From assembly GCA_963971305.1 (NCBI GenBank), contig OZ020305.1:48899080-48963079 (forward strand): a stretch of DNA of 64,000 nt. Direction: 5' to 3'. The notes under the pieces were generated by a model. The model saw only the letters and a list, made by a program, of their open reading frames with translations, had not been told where the DNA came from and did not search any database. Origin of the DNA: Arcuatula senhousia (Eukaryota > Mollusca > Bivalvia > Mytilida > Mytilidae). Shown piece by piece: positions 46,465 to 57,129 of the stretch. The translations under genes were made by a program, and so were the position numbers. Every line of letters starts with the position of its first letter. Positions within the stretch are counted from its first letter, which is position 1.

Positions 46465-48160
46465 AGTATTAGATGTAATATATATGCAAACCTCTTGAGC
46501 TACAGACGTGATGTAATATAATTCTGGGTATCAGGTGTTTTGCAAAGACATTATTTGTGACCGATTTCTGGTTTAAACGAAATAAAAGTGTAAAAACAGT
46601 TTATGAAGTCACATAGAGCAGTTTTTTTGGACCAAGAACAAATAACTTTATATCAGTTTATCCCTACACATGATGTACATGCCTTGAATATATGCATACT
46701 TGCACCTCATAAAGTAAACAGACATTTACAGATAATGGAATACTGTGAAGGGCCGTCAAACAGCATCAACTCATAACTAAACAAAACGCAGTAACGTACA
46801 TGACGTATTAAAACATACAAATCGAACGTTTAAAACTAAGTTTTTAGTAACATTTTTCTTTGTTCTTGACCCGAAGTAGTAAATTTAGAGCTGAGTGCTT
46901 ATTTTATTCGTTTTTCCAATTATTTATGCAGTTTATCCCATTCAGCATTTCATGAATGGCAGTAAGATCATAATTAACTACAAAACGGTCGTAAAATCTG
47001 ATGTCACACGACCATATGTCACCAAATCAAATCTTTGTTTGAAAATATGCACTCTTATTGCTCTCGTTAGCCATTTGTTAGTGGTGATCGAGAAAAAAAA
47101 AAGAATTTATATTTTTTTTTTGCAAGAAATAAATTTAACAGGAACACTTTTGGGAAAATTTGTTGCCAAAATGTTTCCACCGCTGTAAGTTTTTTTTATC
47201 TTTTAAGACTGCATTTCGGTTTCTTACATTTTAATGTGTTAATTATGTTCTTTTACATTTTAAAATGCTTAAAACAACAGAACTGCTGTATTGATATTTT
47301 ATGCGATCCCAAAACTAATTTTATCATTATTTCAGAGCCTTGCTGTGCTTTTTTCTTTCAATTACGTTTTAAAATTATTTTAAACCTAAATGACCAATTA
47401 GTTGAAATTTGATTGGACTAGTTTATTTTAGATTGATGCAAACTAAATTGCATCCCAATAATGTATAAAATACAAATAGCATTAGAAAATCAGGGTTAAT
47501 TGGAAAAATATCCTTAATACTATCTTTAATTGACGACGAACAATTATGGCCGGGGGAGCCCAATAAACGTTCAAAGAAGAAATGCTATTTTCTTGTTTGA
47601 TATAATACTGAAATGTTCTTTTTTTATTCTATGATTATATCTATATTGACACAATTAAGGCTTATCATTTGCAAAACTCACAATCAATACGTGGTTAGGA
47701 ATCAGTTTGCTACAAAACAGTTTCTGATAAGTAACAGCGAGATAATAATGAATAAAAGCTATCAGAAAGAACCTAGTTTGATTTCTTTCAGCAGTTGCGT
47801 AAGTTATAGCAGAAAAACAATGGAAAAGTTTTTGTGATACATTTGCTGACTTAATTACTCGTGCAAATTTATAATCTGTTAATGTTATCCATAAAAATAA
47901 GGATTTGAACATAACGTTACAGACTTTGATTTATAATAATAAAACCCTGGTAAAATGCAGTCTATTAACTTAACGTCTAAGAAGCAATATCTATTTGAAT
48001 CTAATAACTCACAAATTCCGTGACTATTAAGGACCGTGGAAAGCAGTGACCATTCCGTAACGCCAAATTATATATTGAGTAGTGATTATTGGAAGTTTTC
48101 TCTATTACTGTTTTGCTCGTTACGTTCAGGAAATTTAATTAACGTCTCTATCGTTTCTTT
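46465..48160. other. Upstream region of the receptor gene; no promoter identified
   Basis: The frame 46895-47188 (+, 97 codons) has no recognisable domain. No repeat family was seen in the 1.7 kb before the receptor leader, unlike the dense repeats on both sides. The transcription start is not identifiable by eye. Confidence 0.4.
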
Positions 48161-48304
48161 CAGAATGGATTAACCAGCCATGGAGCAGCAGTTCATCTTA
48201 GATCTCAATGAAAAATGCATGTAACTGGAACTTACAACATTTCATTTAGCGGTTTACAAGACAAACATATTTCCGGAATTGTTGGTTGTTAGCCATATGA
48301 GAAA
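48161..48304 (+). promoter_or_regulatory. Probable 3' splice site and uORF-bearing leader of the receptor mRNA
   Basis: A pyrimidine-rich run (TCTATCGTTTCTTTCAG) ends in AG at 48163, so the terminal exon probably starts at 48164 and an upstream non-coding exon lies outside or further left. The leader holds three ATGs before the receptor start: 48165-48173 (2 codons plus stop), 48180-48224 (14 codons plus stop) and 48297-48368, which is out of frame and overlaps the receptor start. The in-frame TAG at 48290-48292 shows the receptor start is not an internal Met. Splice use and uORF translation are inference. Confidence 0.5.
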
Positions 48305-49870
48305 ATGGAGTCTTCAAGGGCATGCGAGGACGAATTTGATTTCAATTTCAATTTTACCGTGGACATGATCCCAACAACTTTAACTCTTGCAGTTATTAAC
48401 TTAGTTATGCTAGTAGGGAACAGTTTAGTTATTATCGCCGTAATAACGACGCGAAAGTTGCGAACGAACACAAACACGTACATCGTGTCACTTGCATGTT
48501 CGGATATTCTTTTAGGAATATTTGTTATTCCATTTTCTGCATCTTTAGAAATCTTATCCTACTGGCCTTTCGGAGAGATCTGGTGTAGTATGTGGCTTGC
48601 CATCGATGTCTTACTATGTACCGCTTCCATTTTGAATTTATGTGCTATAAGTTTTGATAGATATCTTGCCGTTACCAAACCGATGCAATATTCTAATGCC
48701 ATGTCTCGACGACGGAGTAAAGTTACCGTCGCAATTGTGTGGATTATGTCGGTGGTTATTTGCATCCCTCCGCTTTTAGGATGGAATGACGAAACATCAA
48801 TGTCGAACGGCGACAAGAACTATCTTAATACCACCACATTTTCGGTATACAATACCACAATTAACAACTTGATGTCCGGGACGATAGCTTGCAATCAGAC
48901 GCCGCCTCAATGTGAGCTTATATCCACGCAGGGGTATAGGATATATTCTGCTCTAGGTTCGTTTTACATACCCATGTTTCTTATGATTTTCTTTTATTGT
49001 AAAATATACAAAGCCGCTGTGCGGACAACTTCTGCAATAAGGAAAGGGGTTTTAAAACAAAAACAAAACACTGAAGACATAAAAAATGACAATGATCCAA
49101 TTTATTTACGCGTACACAGAGGGAACTCGATTGTTTCAAGATCAAATGTGTCTTCCCGCTATATTCAAAGAAATGGGTCACTTCGGAGTGCAATGAGAAA
49201 TCCAAGTGATAAAAGTCCGCGAAATCGGCATTGCATATTCTCAGACTGCAACTCGGAAGGGGTTATTCAAAACGGAAAAGACAGTAGTTCTGGAAAGGCA
49301 AAGAAATTATACTTCAAAGAACCGGAAGTTCAAATCGATAAAGATAATCAAGAATGCATCAAACTTAACAATAATACAAGGTCGCCTGAAGAGAGCCCTT
49401 TTATGAAACGAAGAAGGTCAACACCCTTTGTCTACGAAATGAAAAGGCCATCTATTGACACGAGAACATTAGGGACTGTCCAGACTGGTCGACAAGGTCA
49501 AAGGGTTCACATACGAAAGATGCTCAAAGAAACGAAAGCTACCAAGACCGTTGCCATTATTGTTGGGGTGTTTATTATGTGTTGGTTTCCTTTCTTTACT
49601 ATGTATTTGATCGAAGCATTTTGGAGAACTCGCGTTCCATCGTTAGCTTTTTCTGTGATGTTTTGGCTTGGATATTGTAATTCGATGCTAAACCCATTTA
49701 TTTACGGTATGTTTTCAAGAGATTTTCGTTGTGCTTTCAGAAGAATCGTTCATCGTACCTGTTATCGATGTGCAAAATTAAAATGTTTAAAACGACCGAA
49801 AGATAGAACGCTTCGTAAACAACAATTTGCATTTCCTGTCATAGATTTTGAAAGTTCTACAGAATCTTAA
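48305..49870 (+). CDS. Class A biogenic amine receptor (Dop1R2 / octopamine-alpha-like GPCR)
   Basis: A complete 521-aa seven-helix receptor, expected in the plasma membrane and coupled to G proteins. Visible family marks: N39 (GNS, TM1), D67 (TM2), disulfide cysteines C94 and C203, amine-binding D101 in IDVLLCTASILNLCAIS, DRY 118-120, W146, TM5 S215 and S219 in YSALGSFYIP (P223), CWFPFF 426-431, and NSMLNPFIY 459-467 with helix 8 FSRDFRCAF. The N-terminus is short with a glycosylation site at N16; the second extracellular loop is long (about 161-210) with sites N175 and N183. The third cytoplasmic loop spans about 170 residues (238-408). C486 and C489 could be palmitoylated. The start has A at -3 and G at +4, with an in-frame stop 15 nt upstream. 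TM5 with its following KIYKAAVRTTSAI, and TM7, resemble invertebrate Dop1R2 and octopamine-alpha receptors; ligand (dopamine, octopamine or related) is undetermined. The coding region has no intron. Confidence 0.93.
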   Translation: MESSRACEDEFDFNFNFTVDMIPTTLTLAVINLVMLVGNSLVIIAVITTRKLRTNTNTYIVSLACSDILLGIFVIPFSASLEILSYWPFGEIWCSMWLAIDVLLCTASILNLCAISFDRYLAVTKPMQYSNAMSRRRSKVTVAIVWIMSVVICIPPLLGWNDETSMSNGDKNYLNTTTFSVYNTTINNLMSGTIACNQTPPQCELISTQGYRIYSALGSFYIPMFLMIFFYCKIYKAAVRTTSAIRKGVLKQKQNTEDIKNDNDPIYLRVHRGNSIVSRSNVSSRYIQRNGSLRSAMRNPSDKSPRNRHCIFSDCNSEGVIQNGKDSSSGKAKKLYFKEPEVQIDKDNQECIKLNNNTRSPEESPFMKRRRSTPFVYEMKRPSIDTRTLGTVQTGRQGQRVHIRKMLKETKATKTVAIIVGVFIMCWFPFFTMYLIEAFWRTRVPSLAFSVMFWLGYCNSMLNPFIYGMFSRDFRCAFRRIVHRTCYRCAKLKCLKRPKDRTLRKQQFAFPVIDFESSTES

Positions 49871-49925
49871 TTTGACATAGGTACAGTATTTATTCTTTAA
49901 ATTAATACCGGTGTTCATGTTTAAC

Positions 49926-49931
49926 AATAAA
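49926..49931 (+). terminator. Poly(A) signal of the receptor gene
   Basis: Canonical AATAAA lies 56 bp after the stop codon (TAA 49868-49870), giving a short 3' UTR. Cleavage would be expected about 10-30 bp downstream. Confidence 0.6.
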
Positions 49932-50235
49932 CTTCTAAACGAATTTTATTTTTCATTTTAGTAAGAATTTTCTTTACGGAATGCTCACTTTGGTACGTGT
50001 TATTTAGTGGAATGTGACTATGTAGGTAACAACAAGTTTTGTTCTTTTGCTTCTTAAATGAATGCAATAGCCATTATTCGGTGGTATCAGAGTGAACATT
50101 CTTTTTTGCTCAGTTTTTTGTTTGGCAACCGGTGGTTAACAATTTTGAAATTTTCAAACTTAGTTTTTGTATCATACTGATAATTAGAAATCACTTTCCC
50201 AATTTTCTAGACTTTTTATATTCACATAAAGTAGA

Positions 50236-50279
50236 GCACCTCTGACGAGTCTTCAATAGACAAAACGCGCGACAGGCGT
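50236..50279 (+). ncRNA. Hammerhead ribozyme motif, family 1, mutated core
   Basis: Stem I GCACCT (50236-50241) / AGGCGT (50274-50279) with one A-C mismatch and one G-U pair; core CTGACGA (50242-50248); stem II GTCT / AGAC (50249-50261); then AAA instead of GAA (50262-50264); stem III ACGCGCGA (50265-50272) with the pairing T changed to A. The G-to-A change at the invariant GAA and the broken stem III pair should abolish or greatly reduce cleavage. Confidence 0.6.
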
Positions 50280-50583
50280 AACAAAATGTATTGCTCGGAA
50301 CTTTTACATCTTTGATGTCATATATTGATTTCAAACACCCTCGATGATTAGCACTGCTGCTGCTGAAGTTTTTAAGTCCCTAAAGTTAGCCGGCTTCGGA
50401 TTCAACACTTTTATCATGAACATCACACCGAAGCTTTATGCATTTCGAAATCGTCAAACCCTATGGGATCTACCTACCCCAAGCTTAAGCATAGGTTCAT
50501 CTAAGTCATGATTAAGTTTCCAGTGTTTATTCTTTATACTTAAATAATGTTTAGCATTGTAATCATTTGGTTAGGGTTCCTGT

Positions 50584-50623
50584 GCTGAGTTTTGAAAAGA
50601 CGAAATTAACGCGTATCAGGCGC
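50584..50623 (+). ncRNA. Hammerhead relic, family 1, with deletion in the core
   Basis: CTGA is followed directly by GTTTTGAAAAGAC, so TGA of the CTGATGA core is deleted; stem II still pairs. GAAATTAACGCGTATC and AGGCGC follow in the expected order. It marks the unit boundary but is not a functional motif. Confidence 0.5.
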
Positions 50624-50659
50624 AGCAAAATCAAATGCCTGGGACTTTGTTTAATTTCT

Positions 50660-51635
50660 ACTTATTACTATCAAACAGTCGTACAAAACAAAGGACGTCT
50701 TTAAAAATATGTTTTTAATTTTAGTATTTTTGTTCTTCTATCGTCAGATTTATTAATTCATCTATGAGCTGTTTTCTACTTTTTGTTGAACTACTTTATA
50801 TTGAAAACTCTGCTTGAAAGAACATAAGAAGAATCACGTTCATGACCTCTATAAATATATCTTCTTCGACCGAGGTTATCGGCATAGTATTTGATCGTTC
50901 TTTTAATCTTCACTTCAAAAGAAAAGACAAAGTTTTGAGAGAAGTTATAAAAATTAAAATATTGTTTTACCTTCTTTCTTTGAAAAAAACCCCTAAAATT
51001 ATAGATACTGTCTTTCTCATTTCCAAAATATTTTCAATAGAATTCTATTGTTGTCTTCAATTTGGTTTAGATATATTTTTAATTTGTGCACTCATTTCTT
51101 CTTGTATAAATTAAAAAAAAAATTCTTTTGTAATAAAATTAGTCTACATGTATATATAGTAAGCCATTTAAACGTTTCTACATAAAACTTTTGAATAAAT
51201 CTTATCAACAAATTAGTTTATTAAACATTTATTGAGTAAACATGGTTTCATACATGTATACATTATCGTAAAGAAACATTATTTTTCAACCATTTCATTT
51301 TAATTGTGCTGCACGTTAAATCGTAGTCTAGGGTAACAATTCAAGTTAACTTCATTGTTTGGAAAACCATTTTTTTTATATCCTCTGGTTTCACAACAAA
51401 CCAGATATCTTATCCTAGAATACCACTATAGGTTACAAACCATTTGGGGACAGGCAAAGATAGAACATTTAACAACGAGTACGACGCTTTCTTTGGTTAT
51501 CCATTGAATCAAACATTTAATAAATTTTATATATATCGTTATCTGTTTTCAGTGAAGTATTAAAGGAATTTTTACAGAGCTTAATTTGTATTTAAGAAAA
51601 TATTGAAATTACATTAAGATCAGACAAGAATCCTA
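50660..51635. other. No gene recognised
   Basis: AT-rich. The frame 50842-51114 (+, 90 codons) is hydrophobic at its end but matches no family I know. Confidence 0.4.
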
Positions 51636-51669
51636 CAAGTTATTTTCCATTTTCTATTGGCTTTTTTCC

Positions 51670-51760
51670 ATTGCGGATGTTTTAAATTGCCGTTTATATT
51701 GTAGGTTTTAAATTGTCGTTTATATTGTAGGTTTTAAATTGCCGTTTATATTGTAGTTTT
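51670..51760 (+). repeat. 26-bp tandem repeat, about three units
   Basis: TTTTAAATTGCCGTTTATAT with TGTAGG repeats about three times at 26-bp spacing. The same phrase without tandem expansion occurs in the dispersed repeat at 51850-52000 (TTAAATTGCCGTTTA), so the array probably grew from a copy of that element. Confidence 0.6.
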
Positions 51761-51849
51761 TCAACATATCAATATCTCCTAGTATACCAAAAACGTGCTA
51801 GCAAACGCCTAACATCCGATTAGTATTTTTAAAAGGGTACTTTCAGGGC

Positions 51850-52000
51850 TGGATTTGAATTATATGCATTTTATTTAGACCATGGGCCAATTGCAGAACC
51901 GCGAGCAGTGCCTACTGACCTCAGTAAAGGCTGCCATTGTGGTTTTTTAAATTGCCGTTTAATTGTGGGCTGTGTCGCGTACACTTATTCCAAATCTCAT
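51850..52000 (+). repeat. Dispersed repeat ending TGTCGCGTACACTTATTCCA
   Basis: Same family as 33150-33345 and 39920-40075: GGGCCAATTGCAGAACCGCG, AAAGGCTGCCATTGTGGTTT and GGGCTGTGTCGCGTACACTT in order. Non-coding. Confidence 0.5.
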
Positions 52001-52149
52001 TATTTTAATATGTAAAATTTTTTATTCAATTTTGTACACAGTAAGCAGTGTAGTTAACAGTGCAATGTGTCATTTTATGATTATATGATTTTAAGAATAG
52101 TCCTTTTTCTTCCATGCGGCACAGATTCAAACAACTAAAGACAAGAAAA

Positions 52150-53000
52150 AAAGGGGTTGCATTAAGTCTTGCTAAGCATACCCCCACTTGACCATTCAGA
52201 AAACAGGAAGTAGATAACCGATTGACCTGGACATGAAAGGCACGGTGCAGCCCATCATGCTTAAGGTGTGTACATGAACATAATTTTAATCAATTTCTTA
52301 GGTAGAAGCCGGGAAATCTGTTAAGAAAATTTTTGACCCTTAGAAAAGTCTAGTTACATGTAGTTATTGCTTTACTCCCAAGCAGCACGATTTTGGCTTT
52401 ATCCGGGAGATGAACATGAAAATGGTGATACAATGAATATGAAATGACGATGAAGAGGAGGAAATGGGGACACAAGGCCAATCCAAGAGAGGAGTTTAAA
52501 ACTGCAACTGGAAATTAAAAGAAGTGATGGGTAGGGACAGGAAATTTTGACTCCTGCATGGGGATCCTACGGATCTTTCTGCAGCAGGGTTCTTTAACAT
52601 AAGAGGACTGTGACATTTTTCCAAACACGGTGCACCACTATGGTTTGCGTTCAGGTTTTCCGCATTATAGCCTGACGACCCCGGCATTCATTATGACAGG
52701 GCTGCCCCGTTCAACCATTTGGGGCACACATCCCAGTCGCTTTGTTGGCAAAGCGGCCTGACGCAATGTCAGATTTTTTGGCGCTTTCAAGTGAGATTTT
52801 TACCGACAAGCTTGCAGCAATGCTGCGGGCCTATTCGCCACCCGGAACCAGCAAGTCTAAGTTGGCTCAGAAAACAGGAAGTAGATGACTTCGACTGACC
52901 TGCAAAGAGGAGGCCCGATACAACTTACCATGATCAAGCTGTGTACCAAATTTAAAATCAACCCCTCCAGAAAAATCCGAAAAATCTTTATTAATGAAAA
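52150..53000 (+). mobile_element. Family C element, second copy, interrupted by a SINE at the same site
   Basis: GGGGTTGCATTAAGTCTTGC and ATACCCCCACTTG (52178-52190, the left end) precede a unit with AAAACAGGAAGTAGATAACC and GGTAGAAGCCGGGAAATCTG. After the SINE the array resumes with AAGTCTAAGTTGGCTC and AAAACAGGAAGTAGATGACT. The 3' end with hairpin is missing. Confidence 0.65.
52353..52852 (-). mobile_element. SINE-like element, second subfamily, in family C
   Basis: AAGTCTA flanks both ends (52346-52352, 52853-52859). It begins GTTACATGTAGTTATTGCTT, a degenerate form of the tail at 63119, and follows with ACTCCCAAGCAGCACGATTT, CCGGGAGATGAACATGAAAA, GGGATCCTACGG, GTTCAGGTTTTCCGCATTAT and GGGCCTATTCGCCACCCGG. 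This subfamily differs from 45575-46065 in its first 60 bp and in its middle. Confidence 0.65.
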
Positions 53001-53004
53001 AGGT

Positions 53005-54130
53005 AGAAGCGTATATTTTTTATCTTCCAATTTTTTTATTCAAATGCTGCTGCTCCTTGAAATATCGATATACAGCATAACCGAATTAAACGTTTTGGTC
53101 ATTGTATTAACAACGTAAAAAAAATAATCACTTAACAAATTATGTATAGAAAGCAAAGCCTGCAAAGGGAAAACACTTTTATATTTATATTGTTGTTTTG
53201 CACTTTTAAGTTCACAGGCACTGCACTCACAACGGTTTTTTTCTGCACATTTATTTCCACAACTAAAATTTTAGAAGTAAAAAACTTAGCTCGTTACAGA
53301 GAGTGATAGAGATTTCTTCTACAGTTCGTTCTTACATCAGTTGTTGACATGGGAATCTTTGTTTAACATTGGTTACGCGTAATCTGCATAAAAAAACTTG
53401 ATATAAAGTACAAAATAACATGGTGTAAGGTTTAAAAAGAGATCAATGCAATATGAGGATTACAATTGCAGCCACAAAAATTGCTCGGTGTTAACTCTGC
53501 ATGTAACTAATTTTAGAATAACTTATGTAAAAAAAAATCGTTAAAACTGTTGATATAAAAAAGGCAAATAAAACTTAACTGTTATATTCATTTGATAACA
53601 TTTTACGTACTTTTTTTATTGGAGCTGAAGGAAAATAAACTTTTCCAAATATTCTTTTTGATTTGAAAAGGTTACTATATGTCCTTATCCTTCAATTTTT
53701 ACCTAAACTTTTCTACACATGCATGTTGTGTATTTTAAAATTCATATAATTATTTTGTCTACATATTTTAAAGAATTTCTAAACTTATTATAATCAATTT
53801 TATTTTAATCATCTTTATGCAACAGGTTTTTGCTATCTTTAAAATCTTTCTGAATATATTTCCTGCTGCGATGTGTTTTTGATTTGTCACACCCAATACA
53901 TCAGGAGAAAAATTTGAAAAAAAAAATTTACAGGTGTTTACAATATTAGCCTCCTTCTAATCTGTACCTTGGCTTTATCTTTTTGTCTGATTAGATTTTG
54001 TTTGGCATCTAATATAATATTGAGTTGACATAAGAGAACATCACTCAATTTCGATCAACTTAAGATTTAAAAAGTGTTTCTTTGTTGTTATTTTTTTGCC
54101 TAATGAGAGCTATTTCGACATATTTGGTCT
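53005..54130. other. No gene recognised
   Basis: AT-rich. No repeat family or coding frame of note. Confidence 0.4.
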
Positions 54131-54134
54131 ACAT

Positions 54135-54600
54135 CCTACTTAACTATGGCTTTACCTTCTAGAAGTGGCGATTTAAGGTAGATGGGAATGAAAAAGATGA
54201 TAAAATTAACCTGAAATGACGATGAAGTGTGAAGTGGGGTTGAGACACAAGGTTAACCCGATGAGAAAAGTTTAGACAGACCCTGAAAATAATGGAAATA
54301 ATACATGTAAAGTCTGAAAATTTAACCTACCGCAGAGGATTCTACAAGTCCCCCTCATACTGATATCTACAGCAGTGTTCTTTAATGTGCGAGGAACGTT
54401 GCATTATATCCAAACGGTGTTCAACATTCAAAGTTTCCGTAGAATTACTCTGGCGAACCTGAAATCTAGGCTGTAAGTGCTTGTCTCCTTGACCATTCTA
54501 CACCACTTCATACATCCTAGTCGCTCTGTGCACCTACTAGATTATTTTTGCCCTTTCAATAATGATTTTGTCGATTAAAAACCTCCACAGTATGCTTATG
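54135..54600 (-). mobile_element. SINE-like dispersed repeat, second subfamily, old copy
   Basis: Blocks GATGATAAAATTAACCTGAA, ATGACGATGAAG, AGACACAAGGTTAACCCGAT and GTTCTTTAATGTGCGAGGA with CATTCTACACCA...CACATCCTAGTCGCTCTGTG follow the family order with many differences. Orientation inferred. Confidence 0.45.
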
Positions 54601-54744
54601 AAAAATAGTCTAAATAACACTCGTCGGATGACACCTTTGTCCTTTTTTCTATTTTAGAATACATAGGGGATTTCAAAGCTTATAACTGTAAATACAAATT
54701 TCTACAAAATTCTTCATTAAGTTAGCAAGTTTGTTAATGCTTAA

Positions 54745-55165
54745 ATGCAATGACGATTTCGTCTATATTAGGGAGATGAACATAAAAGGGGTGATACAAT
54801 GGACATGAAATAATGATAAAGTGGAGAAAATAGGGACGCAAAGCCAATCGGGGAGGAGAGGGTTGATTGACACTGGAAAAAGAAGTTTTGGTACGGACGG
54901 GCAACTGGAATCCAACAGGTTTTTAATGCACGTAAAACGTGACATTTTCCCAACACGTTGCACTTTGAATTGCGGTCAGGTGCCTAACGAACCCAGCATT
55001 CATCATGACAAGGCTGCCCCATTCAACCACATGGGGCACACATCCAAGTTGTTATGTGGCAAAGTGGCCTGTACAAATGTTAGGTTTTTTAACGCTCTTC
55101 AGTGGGCTTTAACCGACAAACTTAGCGCTGCTGTGGGCCTCTTCAACATCTTGAACCCACACGGG
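54745..55165 (-). mobile_element. SINE-like dispersed repeat, second subfamily
   Basis: GGGAGATGAACATAAAAGG, AAATAATGATAAAGTGGAG, GACGCAAAGCCAATCGG, GACATTTTCCCAACACG, CGGTCAGGTGCCTAACG and GGGGCACACATCC occur in the family order. The frame 54821-55231 (136 codons, +) spans it and is not a gene. Confidence 0.55.
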
Positions 55166-55169
55166 TATA

Positions 55170-57125
55170 AGCATTCTATGGTTTTTTGCCCTAAAAAGTT
55201 AAAACGTAACTTCATATATGTGAGTTGTTAAGGAATAGTGGTACCTGCTTAGATGCTCAACTCAGTTATCTATACTCTTAAAGTCTCTATTATGTTGAAA
55301 TTGTCAAAAGTTTTCGTCGGAGGGATAACACCTATAAACATAAGTATATGTGTTTACTGTTAAAGTTAAAAATATGTTGGTTGCTCAAATGAAATGAACC
55401 ATTTTAAAAACGATCGAATTATCTATCAAAGAATAAAGTCGTGTATTTGATAGAAGGCTGTTAAACTTTCTTATAATTTAGCCTAGAACTGCACTGTAAA
55501 AGTAATCATGGTATATAGTTCTGTAGTTTATGACTCGTTAGTCCAAGTGTATCAATAATAATTCTAGTGTCAAAAAGAGTTACTGACCTAATAAAAAAAA
55601 ATGACTTCCTGGTTTGTGGTTCCTTTTTTATGATTTCATTGATCTTCAACCGATTTCACACCAGATAAAGAACAATCATATTGTCTTTTAGGAATTCTTG
55701 GTTAAAGTCATTTGAATAATAGTCGGGAATTTAGTATACAGCAATGTCACTTACAATTGATAGTTACATCACAGTTGCTTCCCAAGATACTCTATTATAG
55801 AAACTTTCCCTCCGCAATTTATGCTCCGATTATTCAATACTTATGTCAGACACTTATTTAAAACCTTCAGAATGCGTATTTATTTCGCGCTGCAGTCATA
55901 TTTATGAATGGTAGCCTATTTCTCAAACTGTACAATGTATAATGATATCTAAATGTCTAGTTACTTAATAATATTTCTAAAGCTTTATTTCCCATGCACT
56001 TTTTTTTCGCTTTTGCATTATTGAATTCTAAGCGTTCGACCAAGTTCCGATAATAATAAAACACTAGGAGATAAATTGGCCATATTTAAATCACAAAAAA
56101 GTTACTCTTACAGAGTGTTAAAAAGCGCATTTACATTTAATGCCATCAAGAAACAGACTGAATGTAAACGTTGAAGGCGTTAAAACTTTAATAAAAGTTA
56201 TCCAGGTCCTGAATGAACTCATTTGTTTTGGGGAGGGTAAGTTACCATGCATGCTCACGGGTCCTAAACTGATAGAATTATTTATCCGGTAACTCCGGAA
56301 CTAAGCCCCCTCGCTGTTGGAAACCGTACAAAACAACCGCTTCAGTCATGACAAGGTAGGACATTTCTTTATTTTTTACTACCAGCAGCTCAAATAATTT
56401 AATTCAAAGTATGCCTATTCTAAGGAGAACGGTTATAAGATTAGTCAAGTGTAGGCACTTTTTCAAATTGTTTACTGTAATTTTCGTGAAAAGCGGACAA
56501 ACGTGGAGTTTTACGATGAAATTCTGAACTATGTGTCAAAGTATGTTAAAAACAAATAGATTCCAAGCCCCAGAGTGTCAAATTTATGTATTTATAACAC
56601 AAAAAGGAACAAATACTTACAATCAGGCCATTTGTTTATTTACATTGTTGAAAGTTCATTAATTATGACGGTATAAGCAGAAATCTTCTGAGAAATTCTT
56701 GGAATAAGCCGCTAAGAATTGGGGAAAGTCATGTATGAAAATACATGTTGTTACATTTTTTGACAGATGTCGCGAAAGATGAGACTAAGCCAAGGTATCG
56801 TGATTCATTCCACTGGCGTCGGCGTTGATAATAGTTAAAGTTTTTGAAGAATTAAGTCTGTTTTATGCGATCAAGTAATGGTAGACCATTAATATTGATA
56901 TAAAATGTCTGGTATGCAGTTACATCAGCATACGTACAGATGAAAAGCAATCTATTTGTATGCTACTGCAGTCACGGTCTACTGGCCCTTGAAACTTTTT
57001 GCTGATTCGGCCAATGTTAACCTTTTTCTTAAGTCTGTAAAACATGAAAAAGTTATCGGACACCATAAACATTTGGTACTAGTATGCATATGCATTAAGC
57101 AAAACTGACCTTACTCCAACAGAAT
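55170..57125. other. No gene recognised
   Basis: No frame above about 60 codons with any resemblance to a family and no repeat family recognised. Confidence 0.4.
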
Positions 57126-57129
57126 GTTA

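Larger units (their letters stand above)
50225..50655 (+). mobile_element. Retrozyme-like tandem repeat, family 1: two hammerhead copies 344 nt apart
   Basis: Predicted cleavage positions after C50273 and C50617 delimit one 344-nt monomer, which matches the monomer at 41020-41316. Both ribozyme copies are followed by AACAAAATGTATTG / AGCAAAATCAAATG-type sequence and a GGAACTTT / GGGACTTT word. A full monomer between two hammerheads is the arrangement described for retrozymes and Penelope-like long terminal units. It lies about 300 bp after the receptor's poly(A) signal. Confidence 0.65.

Noticed and set aside
48289..48816. Minus-strand frames under the receptor gene (64 and 85 codons)
   Set aside because: Shadows of the plus-strand coding sequence.
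54821..55231. 136-codon plus-strand frame
   Set aside because: It spans a SINE-like copy (54745-55165); equivalent frames occur in other copies in different phases.
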